A stretch of 47,875 nucleotides of DNA from Pseudomonadota bacterium (GTDB taxonomy: Bacteria; Desulfobacterota; Binatia; Binatales; Binataceae): positions 1-47,875 of the forward strand of contig JAJPKP010000074.1 of NCBI GenBank assembly GCA_021323675.1. The letters are read 5' to 3'. Of this stretch, positions 8,153 to 17,161 are shown in pieces. The position numbers and the translations under genes are program-made. The notes under the pieces were generated by a model. That model had not been told where the DNA came from and made no database searches. It saw only the letters and a list, made by a program, of their open reading frames with translations. How positions within the stretch are numbered: the stretch's first letter is position 1; every line of letters begins with the position of its first letter.

Positions 8153-9868
8153 ATGGCAACCGCGAGCAAGAGTTTCGAAACTATCCTGCTCGACCGATCC
8201 TGGGTGTCGCCCCAGGACCTCGACAAGGCTCGCCAGAGGCGCAAACCGGGACAGGAGCTGGCCGAGGTGCTTGTCGAGATGGGCGCGCTGGAGCCGCAGC
8301 GGCTCGCGCGCGCTCTCGCCCAGGAATATCGCTTGCCATTCCAGGCGCACATCGACGAGCACGCCATCGAGCACAGCCTGGTGACCAAGGTTCCGATCAA
8401 CTACGCGAAAAAGAACCGGTTACTGCCGCTGCATTCGGACGAGGCCGGCATTACGGTTGCGATTGCTGACCCGGCCAACTACGACTCGCTCGACGATCTG
8501 CATATCCTGTTTGGCGCCACGATTTTGCCGGTGGTCGCGCCGGTCGAAGTAATCAACGAGGCGATCAACCGCGCCTACGACCAGGCGACCACGACGACCG
8601 CCGAAGAGCTGATGTTCGACCTTGACGAAGAACGGCTCGACGTCGTGGCGAGCGAGCTCGCCCACGAACCGCGGGACCTGCTGGACGCGGACGATTCCGC
8701 TCCGATTATCAAGCTGGTCAACGGCATCCTGTCGCAAGCGGTCAAGGACCGCGCCAGCGACATCCATATCGAGGCGTTCGAGCGCGACATGGTAGTGCGC
8801 TTCCGTGTTGACGGGATGCTTTACGATGTGCTGGAGCCGCCCAAGCGCTTCCAGGCCGCGATCACCTCGCGCGTCAAGGTCATGGCGGGGCTCAATATCG
8901 CGGAAAAGCGGCTTCCGCAGGATGGCCGAATCCGGCTGCGTATCGCGGGCCGCGACATCGATATCCGCGTCTCGACGATCCCGACCGCATTCGGCGAACG
9001 GCTGGTGCTTCGCCTGCTCGATCGCGCCCAGGCCGCCGTCGACATCAACCTCGATCACCTGGGCTTTTCCGGCGAAAACCTGCGCAAGCTCGATCGGCTG
9101 ATCCGGCAGAGCCACGGGATTATTCTGGCAACCGGCCCGACCGGATCAGGTAAATCGACCACGCTCTACGCCTGCCTGAGCCGCATCAACTCCCCCGAGA
9201 AGAACATCATCACGATCGAAGACCCGATCGAGTACCAGCTTCGCGGAGTTGGGCAGATGCAGGTGAACCCGAAGATCGATCTGACTTTCGCAAGCGGGCT
9301 CCGGTCGATCCTGCGCCAGGACCCGGATGTGATCATGGTAGGCGAGATTCGCGACGGCGAGACGGCGGAGATCGCGATTCAGGCGGCGCTCACCGGCCAT
9401 CTGGTTTTCTCCACCCTGCACACCAATGATTCGTTCGGAGCTGTGAGCCGTCTGCTTGATTTCGGAATCGAGCCCTTCCTGGTTTCATCTTCGATCCTGG
9501 CGGTGCTGGCGCAGCGGCTGGTGCGGCGGCTGTGCCTGGAGTGCCGCGAGCAATACATGCCCAGCGAGGCGGAATTGGCCCGCATCGGGCTCAGTTCGGC
9601 GCAACTCGAAAATCCGCTCTATCGGGCGAAAGGTTGCCGCGCGTGCCGCAACAGCGGCTATCGCGGCCGGCTCGCAATCCAGGAACTGATGGTGATGGAC
9701 GATGAGATTCGCGCGCTGGTGATGCAAAACAGCGACGGCGCGACGCTGCGGCGCCATTGCACATCGATGGGGATGAAGCTGCTCAGACAGGACGGCGCCG
9801 ATCGTGTTCTGGCCGGCGAAACCACCATCGAAGAGCTGCTGCGTCAGACCCAGGAAGAAGTTTTCTAA
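8153..9868 (+). CDS. gspE: type II secretion ATPase GspE
   Basis: The cytoplasmic hexameric ATPase that drives pseudopilus assembly. It has 571 residues: an N-terminal MshEN/N1E-type domain (about 1-150), then the secretion-ATPase core with Walker A GPTGSGKST near 328, the Asp box IIIIEDP-like stretch (NIITIEDPIEYQ), Walker B DPDVIMVGEIRD and the His box GHLVFSTLHTND. A four-cysteine zinc module, CLEC near 459 and CRAC near 494, is the hallmark of GspE and PilB-like ATPases. It opens a ten-gene cluster; a 159-bp gap precedes it. Confidence 0.95.
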   Translation: MATASKSFETILLDRSWVSPQDLDKARQRRKPGQELAEVLVEMGALEPQRLARALAQEYRLPFQAHIDEHAIEHSLVTKVPINYAKKNRLLPLHSDEAGITVAIADPANYDSLDDLHILFGATILPVVAPVEVINEAINRAYDQATTTTAEELMFDLDEERLDVVASELAHEPRDLLDADDSAPIIKLVNGILSQAVKDRASDIHIEAFERDMVVRFRVDGMLYDVLEPPKRFQAAITSRVKVMAGLNIAEKRLPQDGRIRLRIAGRDIDIRVSTIPTAFGERLVLRLLDRAQAAVDINLDHLGFSGENLRKLDRLIRQSHGIILATGPTGSGKSTTLYACLSRINSPEKNIITIEDPIEYQLRGVGQMQVNPKIDLTFASGLRSILRQDPDVIMVGEIRDGETAEIAIQAALTGHLVFSTLHTNDSFGAVSRLLDFGIEPFLVSSSILAVLAQRLVRRLCLECREQYMPSEAELARIGLSSAQLENPLYRAKGCRACRNSGYRGRLAIQELMVMDDEIRALVMQNSDGATLRRHCTSMGMKLLRQDGADRVLAGETTIEELLRQTQEEVF

Positions 9869-9887
9869 GCATCGCTCCCTCCCAGGC

Positions 9888-11111
9888 ATGCCGGTTTTCG
9901 CATACCGAGGATTGTCCACCGATGGCCGATCGGTTGCCGGCGTAATCGACGCTGACAGTCCGAGCACCGCGCGCGGGAAGCTGCGCGCATCGGGAATCTT
10001 TCCCACCGAACTTGCTGAGGAGATCGGCGGCCAACCCAAGGCGACGCCCACCGACTGGATCCCCTTTCGGCGCAGCGGAATTCCCGCTTCGGATCTTGCC
10101 CTGCTGACCCGCCAACTCGGCTCTCTCCTCGGCGCGGGCGTGCAACTGGTGGATGCGCTCGGCGCGCTCAGCGACCAATCATCGCGCGCAAGCGTCAAAC
10201 GAATGCTGTCGCAGGTGCGCGAGCGAGTACGCGAGGGTTCCTCGCTGGCGGACGCCCTTCGGGCGCATCCCCACGTTTTCTCCGATCTCTACGTGGGGAT
10301 GGTGCGGGCGGGAGAACAGGCAGCCGCCCTCGAAACCGTACTCGATCGGCTGGCCGAATACAGCGAGCGGCAGTCTGAATTCATGGCGAAGGTCCGGGGC
10401 GCCCTCACCTACCCGATCATCATGATGTGCGTAGGCACGGCGATCATGGCGTTTCTCGTAACCTACGTGGTGCCCCAGGTGGCAACGATTTTCGAGCAGC
10501 AGCACGCGGCCCTGCCGCTCGCAACGCAGATTTTGATCGCAATTTCGTCGTTCCTGACCGGCTATTGGATTTGGATCTCGCTTTTCGTCATCGGCGTGGT
10601 TGCCGCAATAGCCTACGGACTCTCAACCGCGCGCGGACGCCGGACGTACGACACCGCTGTCCTGCGCGTGCCCTACCTGGGCCAGACCATCGTGCGGATT
10701 ATCTGCGCGCGGTTCGCGCGAACGCTCGCGACCCTGCTTGCCGCCGGCGTACAGCTCCTGCCTGCGCTCGATGCGGTCAAGGCGGTCGTCACCAACGGCC
10801 TGCTTCGCGACGCGGTGGAGAAAAGCCGTGAAGAAATTCGCGAGGGCCACGGGATGGGACACACCCTTGGGCAGAGCAAGCTTTTTCCTCCTTTGTTGAT
10901 CGAGATGATTCGCGTCGGAGAGCGCTCCGGGGAATTGGAACGGATGCTGGAGCGAGTAGCGGACAATTACGAGCGGGAAGTCGCGTATTCGCTCGCCCAG
11001 GTAACCACTATCCTGGAGCCTGTGATGACCTTGATGATGGCGGCTGTTATCGTGTTCATGATGCTGGCCGTGCTCATGCCGATCTTCCAGCTCAACCAGA
11101 TCATGCAATAG
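9888..11111 (+). CDS. gspF: type II secretion inner-membrane platform protein GspF
   Basis: The inner-membrane platform that couples GspE to the pseudopilins. The 407 residues start at MPVFAYRGL, the typical GspF N-terminus; an upstream start at 9804 would overlap gspE. Two homologous cytoplasmic T2SSF helical domains (about 70-190 and 270-395) alternate with three membrane segments, visible near 165-200, 220-245 and 370-400. It lies 19 bp after gspE and 18 bp before gspG. Confidence 0.95.
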   Translation: MPVFAYRGLSTDGRSVAGVIDADSPSTARGKLRASGIFPTELAEEIGGQPKATPTDWIPFRRSGIPASDLALLTRQLGSLLGAGVQLVDALGALSDQSSRASVKRMLSQVRERVREGSSLADALRAHPHVFSDLYVGMVRAGEQAAALETVLDRLAEYSERQSEFMAKVRGALTYPIIMMCVGTAIMAFLVTYVVPQVATIFEQQHAALPLATQILIAISSFLTGYWIWISLFVIGVVAAIAYGLSTARGRRTYDTAVLRVPYLGQTIVRIICARFARTLATLLAAGVQLLPALDAVKAVVTNGLLRDAVEKSREEIREGHGMGHTLGQSKLFPPLLIEMIRVGERSGELERMLERVADNYEREVAYSLAQVTTILEPVMTLMMAAVIVFMMLAVLMPIFQLNQIMQ

Positions 11112-11129
11112 CGCGAAAAGGTGACCCAC

Positions 11130-11546
11130 ATGAATCGAAGATACCGCGGCCAGGACGGCTTTACCTTGATCGAGATAATGGTCGTCATCCTGATCATCGG
11201 CCTGCTGGCGTTGATGGTCGTGCCGCGGCTGCGCGGGGTCGCCGACCGGGCCAAGCGCACCAAGGCGCAAGCCGATATCCAGGAACTCAAGCAGGCTCTC
11301 GACCGCTACTATCTCGACAACGGCACCTACCCGACCACCGACCAGGGCCTTCAGGCGCTGGTGACGCCGCCGACCGGAGGACGAACGCCGGCCAACTATG
11401 AACCGGGCGGATACATCGAAAAGCTGCCGAGCGACCCGTGGGGCAACTCATACTTCTACCAGAGTGACGGCAGCAGCTACGTGCTCAAGTCTTTCGGTCC
11501 CGACGGCGTACAGAGCGTTGACGATATAGACGGCAGTTCGAGTTGA
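11130..11546 (+). CDS. gspG: major pseudopilin GspG
   Basis: The main subunit of the type II secretion pseudopilus. The 138 residues hold a short basic leader, a prepilin peptidase site G/FTLIE with Glu at mature position 5, and a hydrophobic helix. The C-terminal end (SFGPDGVQSVDDID) has the calcium-binding layout typical of GspG. ATG 11130 is preferred over GTG 11121 because AAGGTGA then sits at proper spacing. Confidence 0.95.
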   Translation: MNRRYRGQDGFTLIEIMVVILIIGLLALMVVPRLRGVADRAKRTKAQADIQELKQALDRYYLDNGTYPTTDQGLQALVTPPTGGRTPANYEPGGYIEKLPSDPWGNSYFYQSDGSSYVLKSFGPDGVQSVDDIDGSSS

Positions 11547-11553
11547 ACCCGGA

Positions 11554-12141
11554 ATGAACAGCGCCCGCCCGTCGCGCATTTTCCGGTACGGACCCGGAAG
11601 ACCGCCTGGCGACCGATCGTCGCAGTCCGGTTTTACGCTTCTGGAACTGGCGGTCGTAATTTTCATCATGGCACTGATGTTCACGCTGGTGGTGCCGTAC
11701 ACCGGCGGCTACCGCAAAGCGCGGCTCAAGAGCGAAGCGCGCCGGCTCGCCGGCCGCGCGTCGTATCTCTTCGACGAAGCGTCGTCGCAAAAGGTCTTCC
11801 TGCGCCTGGTCTTTGATCTCGACCATCAGGTTTACGGCGTGATGCGTCTGGATCCTTACGCGCTTCCCACTCCGTCATTCACTCCCGACCGCAGCAGCGC
11901 CGGAGCGCCGGTCAGAATGCCGCCGGCGATCGCAATTCGCGACGTGACGGTGGGCGATTTGGGAACGTTCAGCGCCGGCACCATCGCCACGCAGTTCTAT
12001 CCGGAAGGATATGTCGATGCGACGTTGATCCACATGATTGATCTGTCGGGCCACGTGATGACGCTGGTTTTCAACCCCGTAACGGGCCGGGTCAGCATCG
12101 CGGAGGGCGACCTGACGATGGCCCAGGTGCTGGCCAGATGA
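11554..12141 (+). CDS. gspH: minor pseudopilin GspH
   Basis: A tip-region minor pseudopilin, 195 residues. A long 25-residue basic leader precedes the cleavage motif GFTLLELAVV, followed by a hydrophobic helix and a soluble beta domain. Position between gspG and gspI and its size support the GspH assignment. The stop overlaps the gspI start by 4 bases (ATGA), so translation is coupled. Confidence 0.85.
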   Translation: MNSARPSRIFRYGPGRPPGDRSSQSGFTLLELAVVIFIMALMFTLVVPYTGGYRKARLKSEARRLAGRASYLFDEASSQKVFLRLVFDLDHQVYGVMRLDPYALPTPSFTPDRSSAGAPVRMPPAIAIRDVTVGDLGTFSAGTIATQFYPEGYVDATLIHMIDLSGHVMTLVFNPVTGRVSIAEGDLTMAQVLAR

Positions 12142-12572
12142 ACACGGCGCTCTTTCGATCGGATAGGGCACGTTCAGGCTGCGTTTCGGAGGGCTTTACG
12201 CTTCTGGAGGTGATGATCGCGATGGCCGTGCTCGGCATCGCGCTTCTCGCTCTCCTGACGCTGCATCATCAGAGTCTGCAGAGCGTGATTCATAGCCGCG
12301 ATATCTCGCGCGCAGCCATGTTGTGCGAGGCGGTGATGACGCAGGCGGAACTCGATCAATTTCCGAACGTTGGAGTGACCAAGGGCAATTTCGACAAGCT
12401 GTTCCCCGGCAGGTATCGAAACTTTCGATGGGAGCGTCACGTCGAGCCATCAGGCATATTTCCCGATGTGCGCAAGGTGCGTGTGATCGTATTTTACGGA
12501 CCAAAGTTCTTGCGAACCTTCACGCTCACGGAATACCTTCACAACCCAATTCCGACGCAGGGAGAGCAGTGA
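12138..12572 (+). CDS. gspI: minor pseudopilin GspI
   Basis: A 144-residue minor pseudopilin with the cleavage/methylation motif GFTLLEVMIAMAVLGIALLA, very typical of GspI. With GspJ and GspK it forms the complex at the pseudopilus tip. Its start overlaps the gspH stop and its end overlaps the gspJ GTG start. Confidence 0.88.
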   Translation: MNTALFRSDRARSGCVSEGFTLLEVMIAMAVLGIALLALLTLHHQSLQSVIHSRDISRAAMLCEAVMTQAELDQFPNVGVTKGNFDKLFPGRYRNFRWERHVEPSGIFPDVRKVRVIVFYGPKFLRTFTLTEYLHNPIPTQGEQ

Positions 12573-13231
12573 TCGCTGACAAGACGCCGCGGCGGCCAAA
12601 CGCCGGCTTTACCCTGCTGGAGTTGATGCTCGCGGTTGCGATTTTGGGGCTGATTCTCGCGATGCTGGCGGAATCGTTCCACGCGGTGGCAAGCAGCAAG
12701 GTGCATGCTGAAGACCGCTTGAATTCAGAGCGCGCGGGCCGCGCGATCGTTTCGCAAATGAGCGACGAGATTCGCGGCGCGGTTCAGACCCCCCTTGCCC
12801 CCAGCCGGGTTTTGTTTCTGGGTTCCGCCCGCTACCAGGGCGGCGTTCCGATCAACAGCCTGACGATTTCGACCCTCGACCCCGGCCATCGGCGATCGAT
12901 TGACGGCTATGGCGTCGAAGAGATCGTGACGTATCAAGCGGTTGCGAACCCTTACCATCGGGGATGGTTTCTGCTGGAGCGCTCCCAGTACAGCGCACTC
13001 GGCACCGGCGCCAACCCGATGCCGATCATCGTGGCCGACAACCTGCTTTCCCTGAAATTCCGCTACTTCGACGGCCAACAATGGGGAGAGGTGTGGAATT
13101 CCGAAAACCTGTCGCTCGGACAACAGTTGCCTGTAGCGGTATGGATCGATCTCACCCTGGCCGGGCCGCGAAACACCCCGCTGGCGTTTTCCACGCAGGT
13201 AACAGTCCCGATGTCGATCACGCAATGGTGA
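12569..13231 (+). CDS. gspJ: minor pseudopilin GspJ
   Basis: A 220-residue minor pseudopilin with the motif GFTLLELMLAVAILGLILA. The start is GTG at 12569, overlapping the gspI stop (GTGA). An upstream in-frame extension to 12323 lies wholly inside gspI and has no prepilin leader, so it is rejected. The C-terminal half has the GspJ-type pattern with LKFRYFDG, seen where these proteins pack their beta sheet. Confidence 0.88.
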   Translation: MIADKTPRRPNAGFTLLELMLAVAILGLILAMLAESFHAVASSKVHAEDRLNSERAGRAIVSQMSDEIRGAVQTPLAPSRVLFLGSARYQGGVPINSLTISTLDPGHRRSIDGYGVEEIVTYQAVANPYHRGWFLLERSQYSALGTGANPMPIIVADNLLSLKFRYFDGQQWGEVWNSENLSLGQQLPVAVWIDLTLAGPRNTPLAFSTQVTVPMSITQW

Positions 13232-14181
13232 ACAGACTCAAACAGCGGCAGCGCGGCATAGCGCTGCTGGTCGTCATGCTGGGCATCGCGCTGATGACGC
13301 TGATTGTGGTGGATTTCAGCACCAACGCCGCGTTCGGCTATCTGTCCGCCGCCAATCAGGCCAACGAGCTGCGCGCTTATTATTTGGCTCGATCGAGCGT
13401 CGCGGTAGGTCTCGGACTGCTCGCCGAAGACTCGCGAATGGACGCGATGAATCAGACGCCCTTTGACAGCCTGAACGACGTGTGGGCGGCGCCATTCCCG
13501 CCCGTGAGCGTTGATGGCGGAACCGCCTCGATATCGATCGTTGACGAGGCGCGTAAGCTCAATCTTAACCAAATCGTCAATCCCGCCAACGGCGAACTGA
13601 ACCAGCAATTTGCCTTGACCCTCGAAAGGTTGTTCACCATCCTCGGCATTTCTCCGCAGATAATCCCAGCCATCGCCGATTGGGTCGATGTCGACAGCCT
13701 TACGTCCTCGCTGGGGGGCGCGGAAATGGACTATTATATGCGGCTCAGGCCGCCTTATGTGCCTCGCAACGGGCTGATGCCGACGGTCGGTGATCTTAAG
13801 ATGATCCGCGGGATCGATGACGCCACGTTTCAAAAGCTGCTCCCGTTTGTCACCGTGATGCCGGAGATGCAGGTGAACGTTAATACGGCCCCGCCGGAGG
13901 TGCTGGCGGCCTTGAGTCCTCAGCTTTTCGCCAATCCGGATCTGGTCAAGGCGATCGTGACGGCCAGAATGATCAGCCCCTTTTCCAACATAACCGATGT
14001 GGGCAATATTCCGGGTGTAGGCCAGTACATCAGCGACCTCTCGAAGGTGTTAACCACGCGGAGCATTTTCTTTACGATAAACGGGATGGGGACTTACGCG
14101 GGGGCTCGCAAGCTGGTCCATTCCACATTTCGTCGCCAGCCGAACGGCAGCGGGCTGCTCGTATCGTGGCAGGAAGACTAG
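13225..14181 (+). CDS. gspK: minor pseudopilin GspK
   Basis: The large minor pseudopilin that caps the tip and starts assembly. It has 318 residues from ATG 13225, overlapping the gspJ stop. As usual for GspK, the hydrophobic N-helix (GIALLVVMLGIALMTLIVV) lacks Glu5. It is followed by a helical domain containing INxADW-like (IIPAIADWVDVDS) and NVNTAPPEVLAAL, both conserved in the family. Confidence 0.93.
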   Translation: MVNRLKQRQRGIALLVVMLGIALMTLIVVDFSTNAAFGYLSAANQANELRAYYLARSSVAVGLGLLAEDSRMDAMNQTPFDSLNDVWAAPFPPVSVDGGTASISIVDEARKLNLNQIVNPANGELNQQFALTLERLFTILGISPQIIPAIADWVDVDSLTSSLGGAEMDYYMRLRPPYVPRNGLMPTVGDLKMIRGIDDATFQKLLPFVTVMPEMQVNVNTAPPEVLAALSPQLFANPDLVKAIVTARMISPFSNITDVGNIPGVGQYISDLSKVLTTRSIFFTINGMGTYAGARKLVHSTFRRQPNGSGLLVSWQED

Positions 14182-14193
14182 GCAGCTAACCGA

Positions 14194-15639
14194 ATGCCGC
14201 AGCGCATCCTGGCAGTCGAAATTGCGGGAGACAGATTGCGGGCCGCCACGGCGGATCGCACCTGGAATTCCTTTCAATTCATCGGCGTTTTTGAAACCCA
14301 ACGCACTGCCGATGAAGAGAGCCTGGTTCCCGCACTAAACCGCCTGCTCGAAAAGACGGGCCATCCGGATGTCGTCGTGTCCGCTCTGCCGCCGGATCGC
14401 GTGGCCAAGCGCCTGCTCGAGCTGCCCTTCAAGGACCTTCGCCGCCTGCATCAGGTGGTCCCTTTCGCGCTCGAAGAACACTTGCCCTTCGCGGTAGACG
14501 GCGCCGCGGTGGCATTCGTCCGCGTAGGCCGCGAAGGCGACAATTCTCTGGTTCTGGCGGCATCGGTACGCAAGCAGGATATTCAGGACCATCTCGGGCT
14601 TCTCGCGAGTGCCGGCCTCGATCCCAAGACCGTAACGATTACGCCGTTTGCCGTCGCGTCGCTGTTCGCGCGCTCACGCAACGGTACAGCCCGAACCGCG
14701 CATCTGCTTGTCGATGCCGAGCAGACCTCGACTTCCGTGGTGTTGCTCGACAAGCAGGGAATTCCGCGGGCGATGCGCTCGATCTCGGCGGGACTGATTA
14801 CTCCGGACGGCTCCCCCCGGGGCGCGGAAGAGCTGGCCCCGATAATAAATTTGATGCGCCAGACGATGCTCGCGCATAGCGCCGAACTCGACCACGCGGA
14901 TCTCATAGTGACCGGCCGCGGTGCCGCGGTCCCGAAAGTGCGCGCCAACCTGGCGGATCTGCTCTCTCTGCCGGCGCGCGACTTCAATTGCTCGGCGCTC
15001 TTCGAGGGCGCATCGCCAGATTTGATTCGCTTCGTGAGCCCGATTTCGATGCTGCTCGGCGAAACTCCGGATCATCCGGTCGAGCTGCTCAACTTCCGGC
15101 AAGGCGAATTCGCGTTTCGCGGCAGAACGCGAGGCGATCTCACGCCCTTCTACCCCACCGCAATCCTTGCGGCATGCCTGGCCGGCTTTGTACTGCTGCA
15201 TCTGTCGCTCGGCGTGTACGGGAAAGTCCATCGCCTGCATCTCATCGACCGGCAGATTGCAAAGGTGGCTGCTCCAGTGCTGGGTGGCGAAGCGTCCGGC
15301 GATCCGGTCGTGCAACTGCGTTCGGGAATTTCCGCGATGGACAAACAACTGCGCCTCCTTGGCGGCGACCCCAGCCGAAGCTTCGTGCTCGACACGTTGA
15401 TGTCGATTTCGCAGGCGGTTCCGCCGCGCATACCCGCCGAGTTCGAGGAAATGCAGATTGACCCGAGCGGCGTGCGCATCACGGGGTTGGCTGACTCGTT
15501 CGGGACGGTGGATGAGGTGAAGCGAGCACTCGATCAGTCCGGCGAATTCGGAACGATCGAAGTGACCCACGCAACCTCCGGCAGCCAGGCGAACAAGGTT
15601 GAATTTCGGCTGAGCGCCGATTTCAAGGGGACCGAGTAG
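14194..15639 (+). CDS. gspL: type II secretion protein GspL
   Basis: An inner-membrane assembly protein that anchors GspE. The 481 residues start with an actin-like (PilM/ASKHA-type) cytoplasmic domain beginning MPQRILAVEIAGDRL. One transmembrane helix follows near 322-345 (ILAACLAGFVLLHLSLGVYG), then a periplasmic ferredoxin-like domain. In this it resembles the deltaproteobacterial GspL/PilM-N type. It starts 12 bp after gspK and ends 2 bp before gspM. Confidence 0.88.
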   Translation: MPQRILAVEIAGDRLRAATADRTWNSFQFIGVFETQRTADEESLVPALNRLLEKTGHPDVVVSALPPDRVAKRLLELPFKDLRRLHQVVPFALEEHLPFAVDGAAVAFVRVGREGDNSLVLAASVRKQDIQDHLGLLASAGLDPKTVTITPFAVASLFARSRNGTARTAHLLVDAEQTSTSVVLLDKQGIPRAMRSISAGLITPDGSPRGAEELAPIINLMRQTMLAHSAELDHADLIVTGRGAAVPKVRANLADLLSLPARDFNCSALFEGASPDLIRFVSPISMLLGETPDHPVELLNFRQGEFAFRGRTRGDLTPFYPTAILAACLAGFVLLHLSLGVYGKVHRLHLIDRQIAKVAAPVLGGEASGDPVVQLRSGISAMDKQLRLLGGDPSRSFVLDTLMSISQAVPPRIPAEFEEMQIDPSGVRITGLADSFGTVDEVKRALDQSGEFGTIEVTHATSGSQANKVEFRLSADFKGTE

Positions 15640-15641
15640 AA

Positions 15642-16286
15642 ATGTTCCGCGAATATCTGAGCCAGCTTCGGAACAGAATCCTCTCGGTGCTCGAGCCACA
15701 GATTCGGCGCGTGCGGGCATTGGTTGACCCTTATGTCGCGCAGGCGCGGGCCCGTTACCAGAAGCTCGAAAAACGCGAACGGATCCTGGTGCAGATTGCC
15801 GGCGCATTGGTCGCGGTACTAATCGCCTACAATTTCGCGGTCGCACCGATAATGGATTACGTGGACGGGCTGGATGACAGGATCGCTGCTCGTGAGCGCG
15901 ACCTCGCCGGAGTTCAGCGGCTGGCAGCCACCTACGCGACTCTGAAATCGGAGCTGAACGTCGTCCGCCACAACACCGTTCCGGCGGGGAAGGACTTTTC
16001 ACTTTTTTCGGTTGTCGAGGCGTCCTTCAGCAAAAGCGTTGGGCACGACAAGATTGGCTCGATCACTCCCCAGGCCGACAAGAAGCTCCCTGACGGACTC
16101 GTGCAGTACAGCGTGCAGTTGAAGCTCAACGACGTTAGCCTTGCGCAAATTGTCGACGCGCTCTACGCGGTGCGCGCGCTGCCTGTTCCGGTAGGCGTCG
16201 CCGACCTGCGCATCGAGCGGCGCTCGCAAAACACCCACTCCTTCGACGTCGATCTGACCTGCGTGGCGCTGGGGCGCAATGCCTGA
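15642..16286 (+). CDS. gspM: type II secretion protein GspM
   Basis: The partner of GspL in the inner-membrane platform. The 214 residues have a short cytoplasmic N-terminus, one membrane helix around 48-70 (VQIAGALVAVLIAYNFAVAP), a coiled-coil-like segment rich in Asp, Arg and Glu, and a periplasmic ferredoxin-like domain. Sequence conservation in this family is low, so the call rests on topology, size and position. Confidence 0.82.
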   Translation: MFREYLSQLRNRILSVLEPQIRRVRALVDPYVAQARARYQKLEKRERILVQIAGALVAVLIAYNFAVAPIMDYVDGLDDRIAARERDLAGVQRLAATYATLKSELNVVRHNTVPAGKDFSLFSVVEASFSKSVGHDKIGSITPQADKKLPDGLVQYSVQLKLNDVSLAQIVDALYAVRALPVPVGVADLRIERRSQNTHSFDVDLTCVALGRNA

Positions 16287-17133
16287 TTTTCTGAACGCCG
16301 ACTACTGGCTAGCGCATCGACTCGAGCTCTCGTATGCGGCCGCCGCTTTCGTGTTATTCCTTGCGTTTCTATTCGCGACTTTCCCGTATACACCGGCGGT
16401 GAAGGCGGCGCTTGCGCCTATGGGACTGCGCTTTGAGAGCTCCGGACAGGGATTCGCCCTGCCCTTCGGCGCGCGCCTCGATAAAGTCAGAATACAGCAG
16501 CTTGTACCCGGGGCGCCGCCCCTGTTCGAGAGCGAGAGCGTGCGCGTGTCGCCCGCGCTGTTTTCCACCCTGCTGTTTCACCCTGGAATCAATCTGAGCG
16601 CGAAGGCGTACTCAGGCAACTTGAAGCTCCACGTGCATCGCAGGGGAGAAGGCGCCGCGGTCAGTTTTGATGCGGACAAGCTCGACCTCGCCAGTATCGG
16701 ACTGCTTCGTCAATTCGGGGCGGCATTGGGCGGCGAACTGTCAGGCGATGGGGACATCACCTTTGACCCGCTCTCGCCGACTGGAGACGATGGCGCAGCG
16801 GTGCTGCATGCGAAGGGTTTGCTGGTGCGCATTCCATGGCCGACGGGCGCAATTGGGCTTGGCGATGTCGAGCTCATCCTTAGCCTCGAGCACGGCGTGG
16901 TCAAGATCGGCACCATCAAGGCCTCAGGCGGCGATCTCGCGATCGATGGCCGTGGATCGATTCAATTGGACCCTGACGATTGGCAGGAAAGCAGGCTGGC
17001 GCTCCAGTTTACTCTGACGCCGTCGCCCACCGCGCGGCAGCGGCTGGAATTCCTGCTGAATTTCCTGCCTCATCCGCCGGGCACGGGGCCCTACAAGCTT
17101 GGCGGTACCGTCTCGTCTCCGGCGTTCAGCTAA
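16279..17133 (+). CDS. gspN: type II secretion protein GspN
   Basis: A 284-residue protein with an N-terminal membrane anchor (about 19-40) and a long beta-rich periplasmic region with AsmA/GspN-like repeats (LDLASIG, GELSGDGDITFDP, GDLAIDGRGSIQLDP). GspN is an optional component of type II secretion, frequent in deltaproteobacteria; its role is unclear. The start overlaps the gspM stop by 8 bases. It closes the secretion cluster. Confidence 0.82.
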   Translation: MPDFLNADYWLAHRLELSYAAAAFVLFLAFLFATFPYTPAVKAALAPMGLRFESSGQGFALPFGARLDKVRIQQLVPGAPPLFESESVRVSPALFSTLLFHPGINLSAKAYSGNLKLHVHRRGEGAAVSFDADKLDLASIGLLRQFGAALGGELSGDGDITFDPLSPTGDDGAAVLHAKGLLVRIPWPTGAIGLGDVELILSLEHGVVKIGTIKASGGDLAIDGRGSIQLDPDDWQESRLALQFTLTPSPTARQRLEFLLNFLPHPPGTGPYKLGGTVSSPAFS

Positions 17134-17161
17134 CCGCGCGCGGAGCCTGTCATGCCGCTTC

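Noticed and set aside
12323..12568. Upstream extension of gspJ to a GTG at 12323
   Set aside because: It lies entirely within gspI in another frame and would place 82 residues before the prepilin leader, which is not seen in pseudopilins.
14674..16002. 442-codon minus-strand reading frame
   Set aside because: Antisense to gspL and gspM; no recognisable features.
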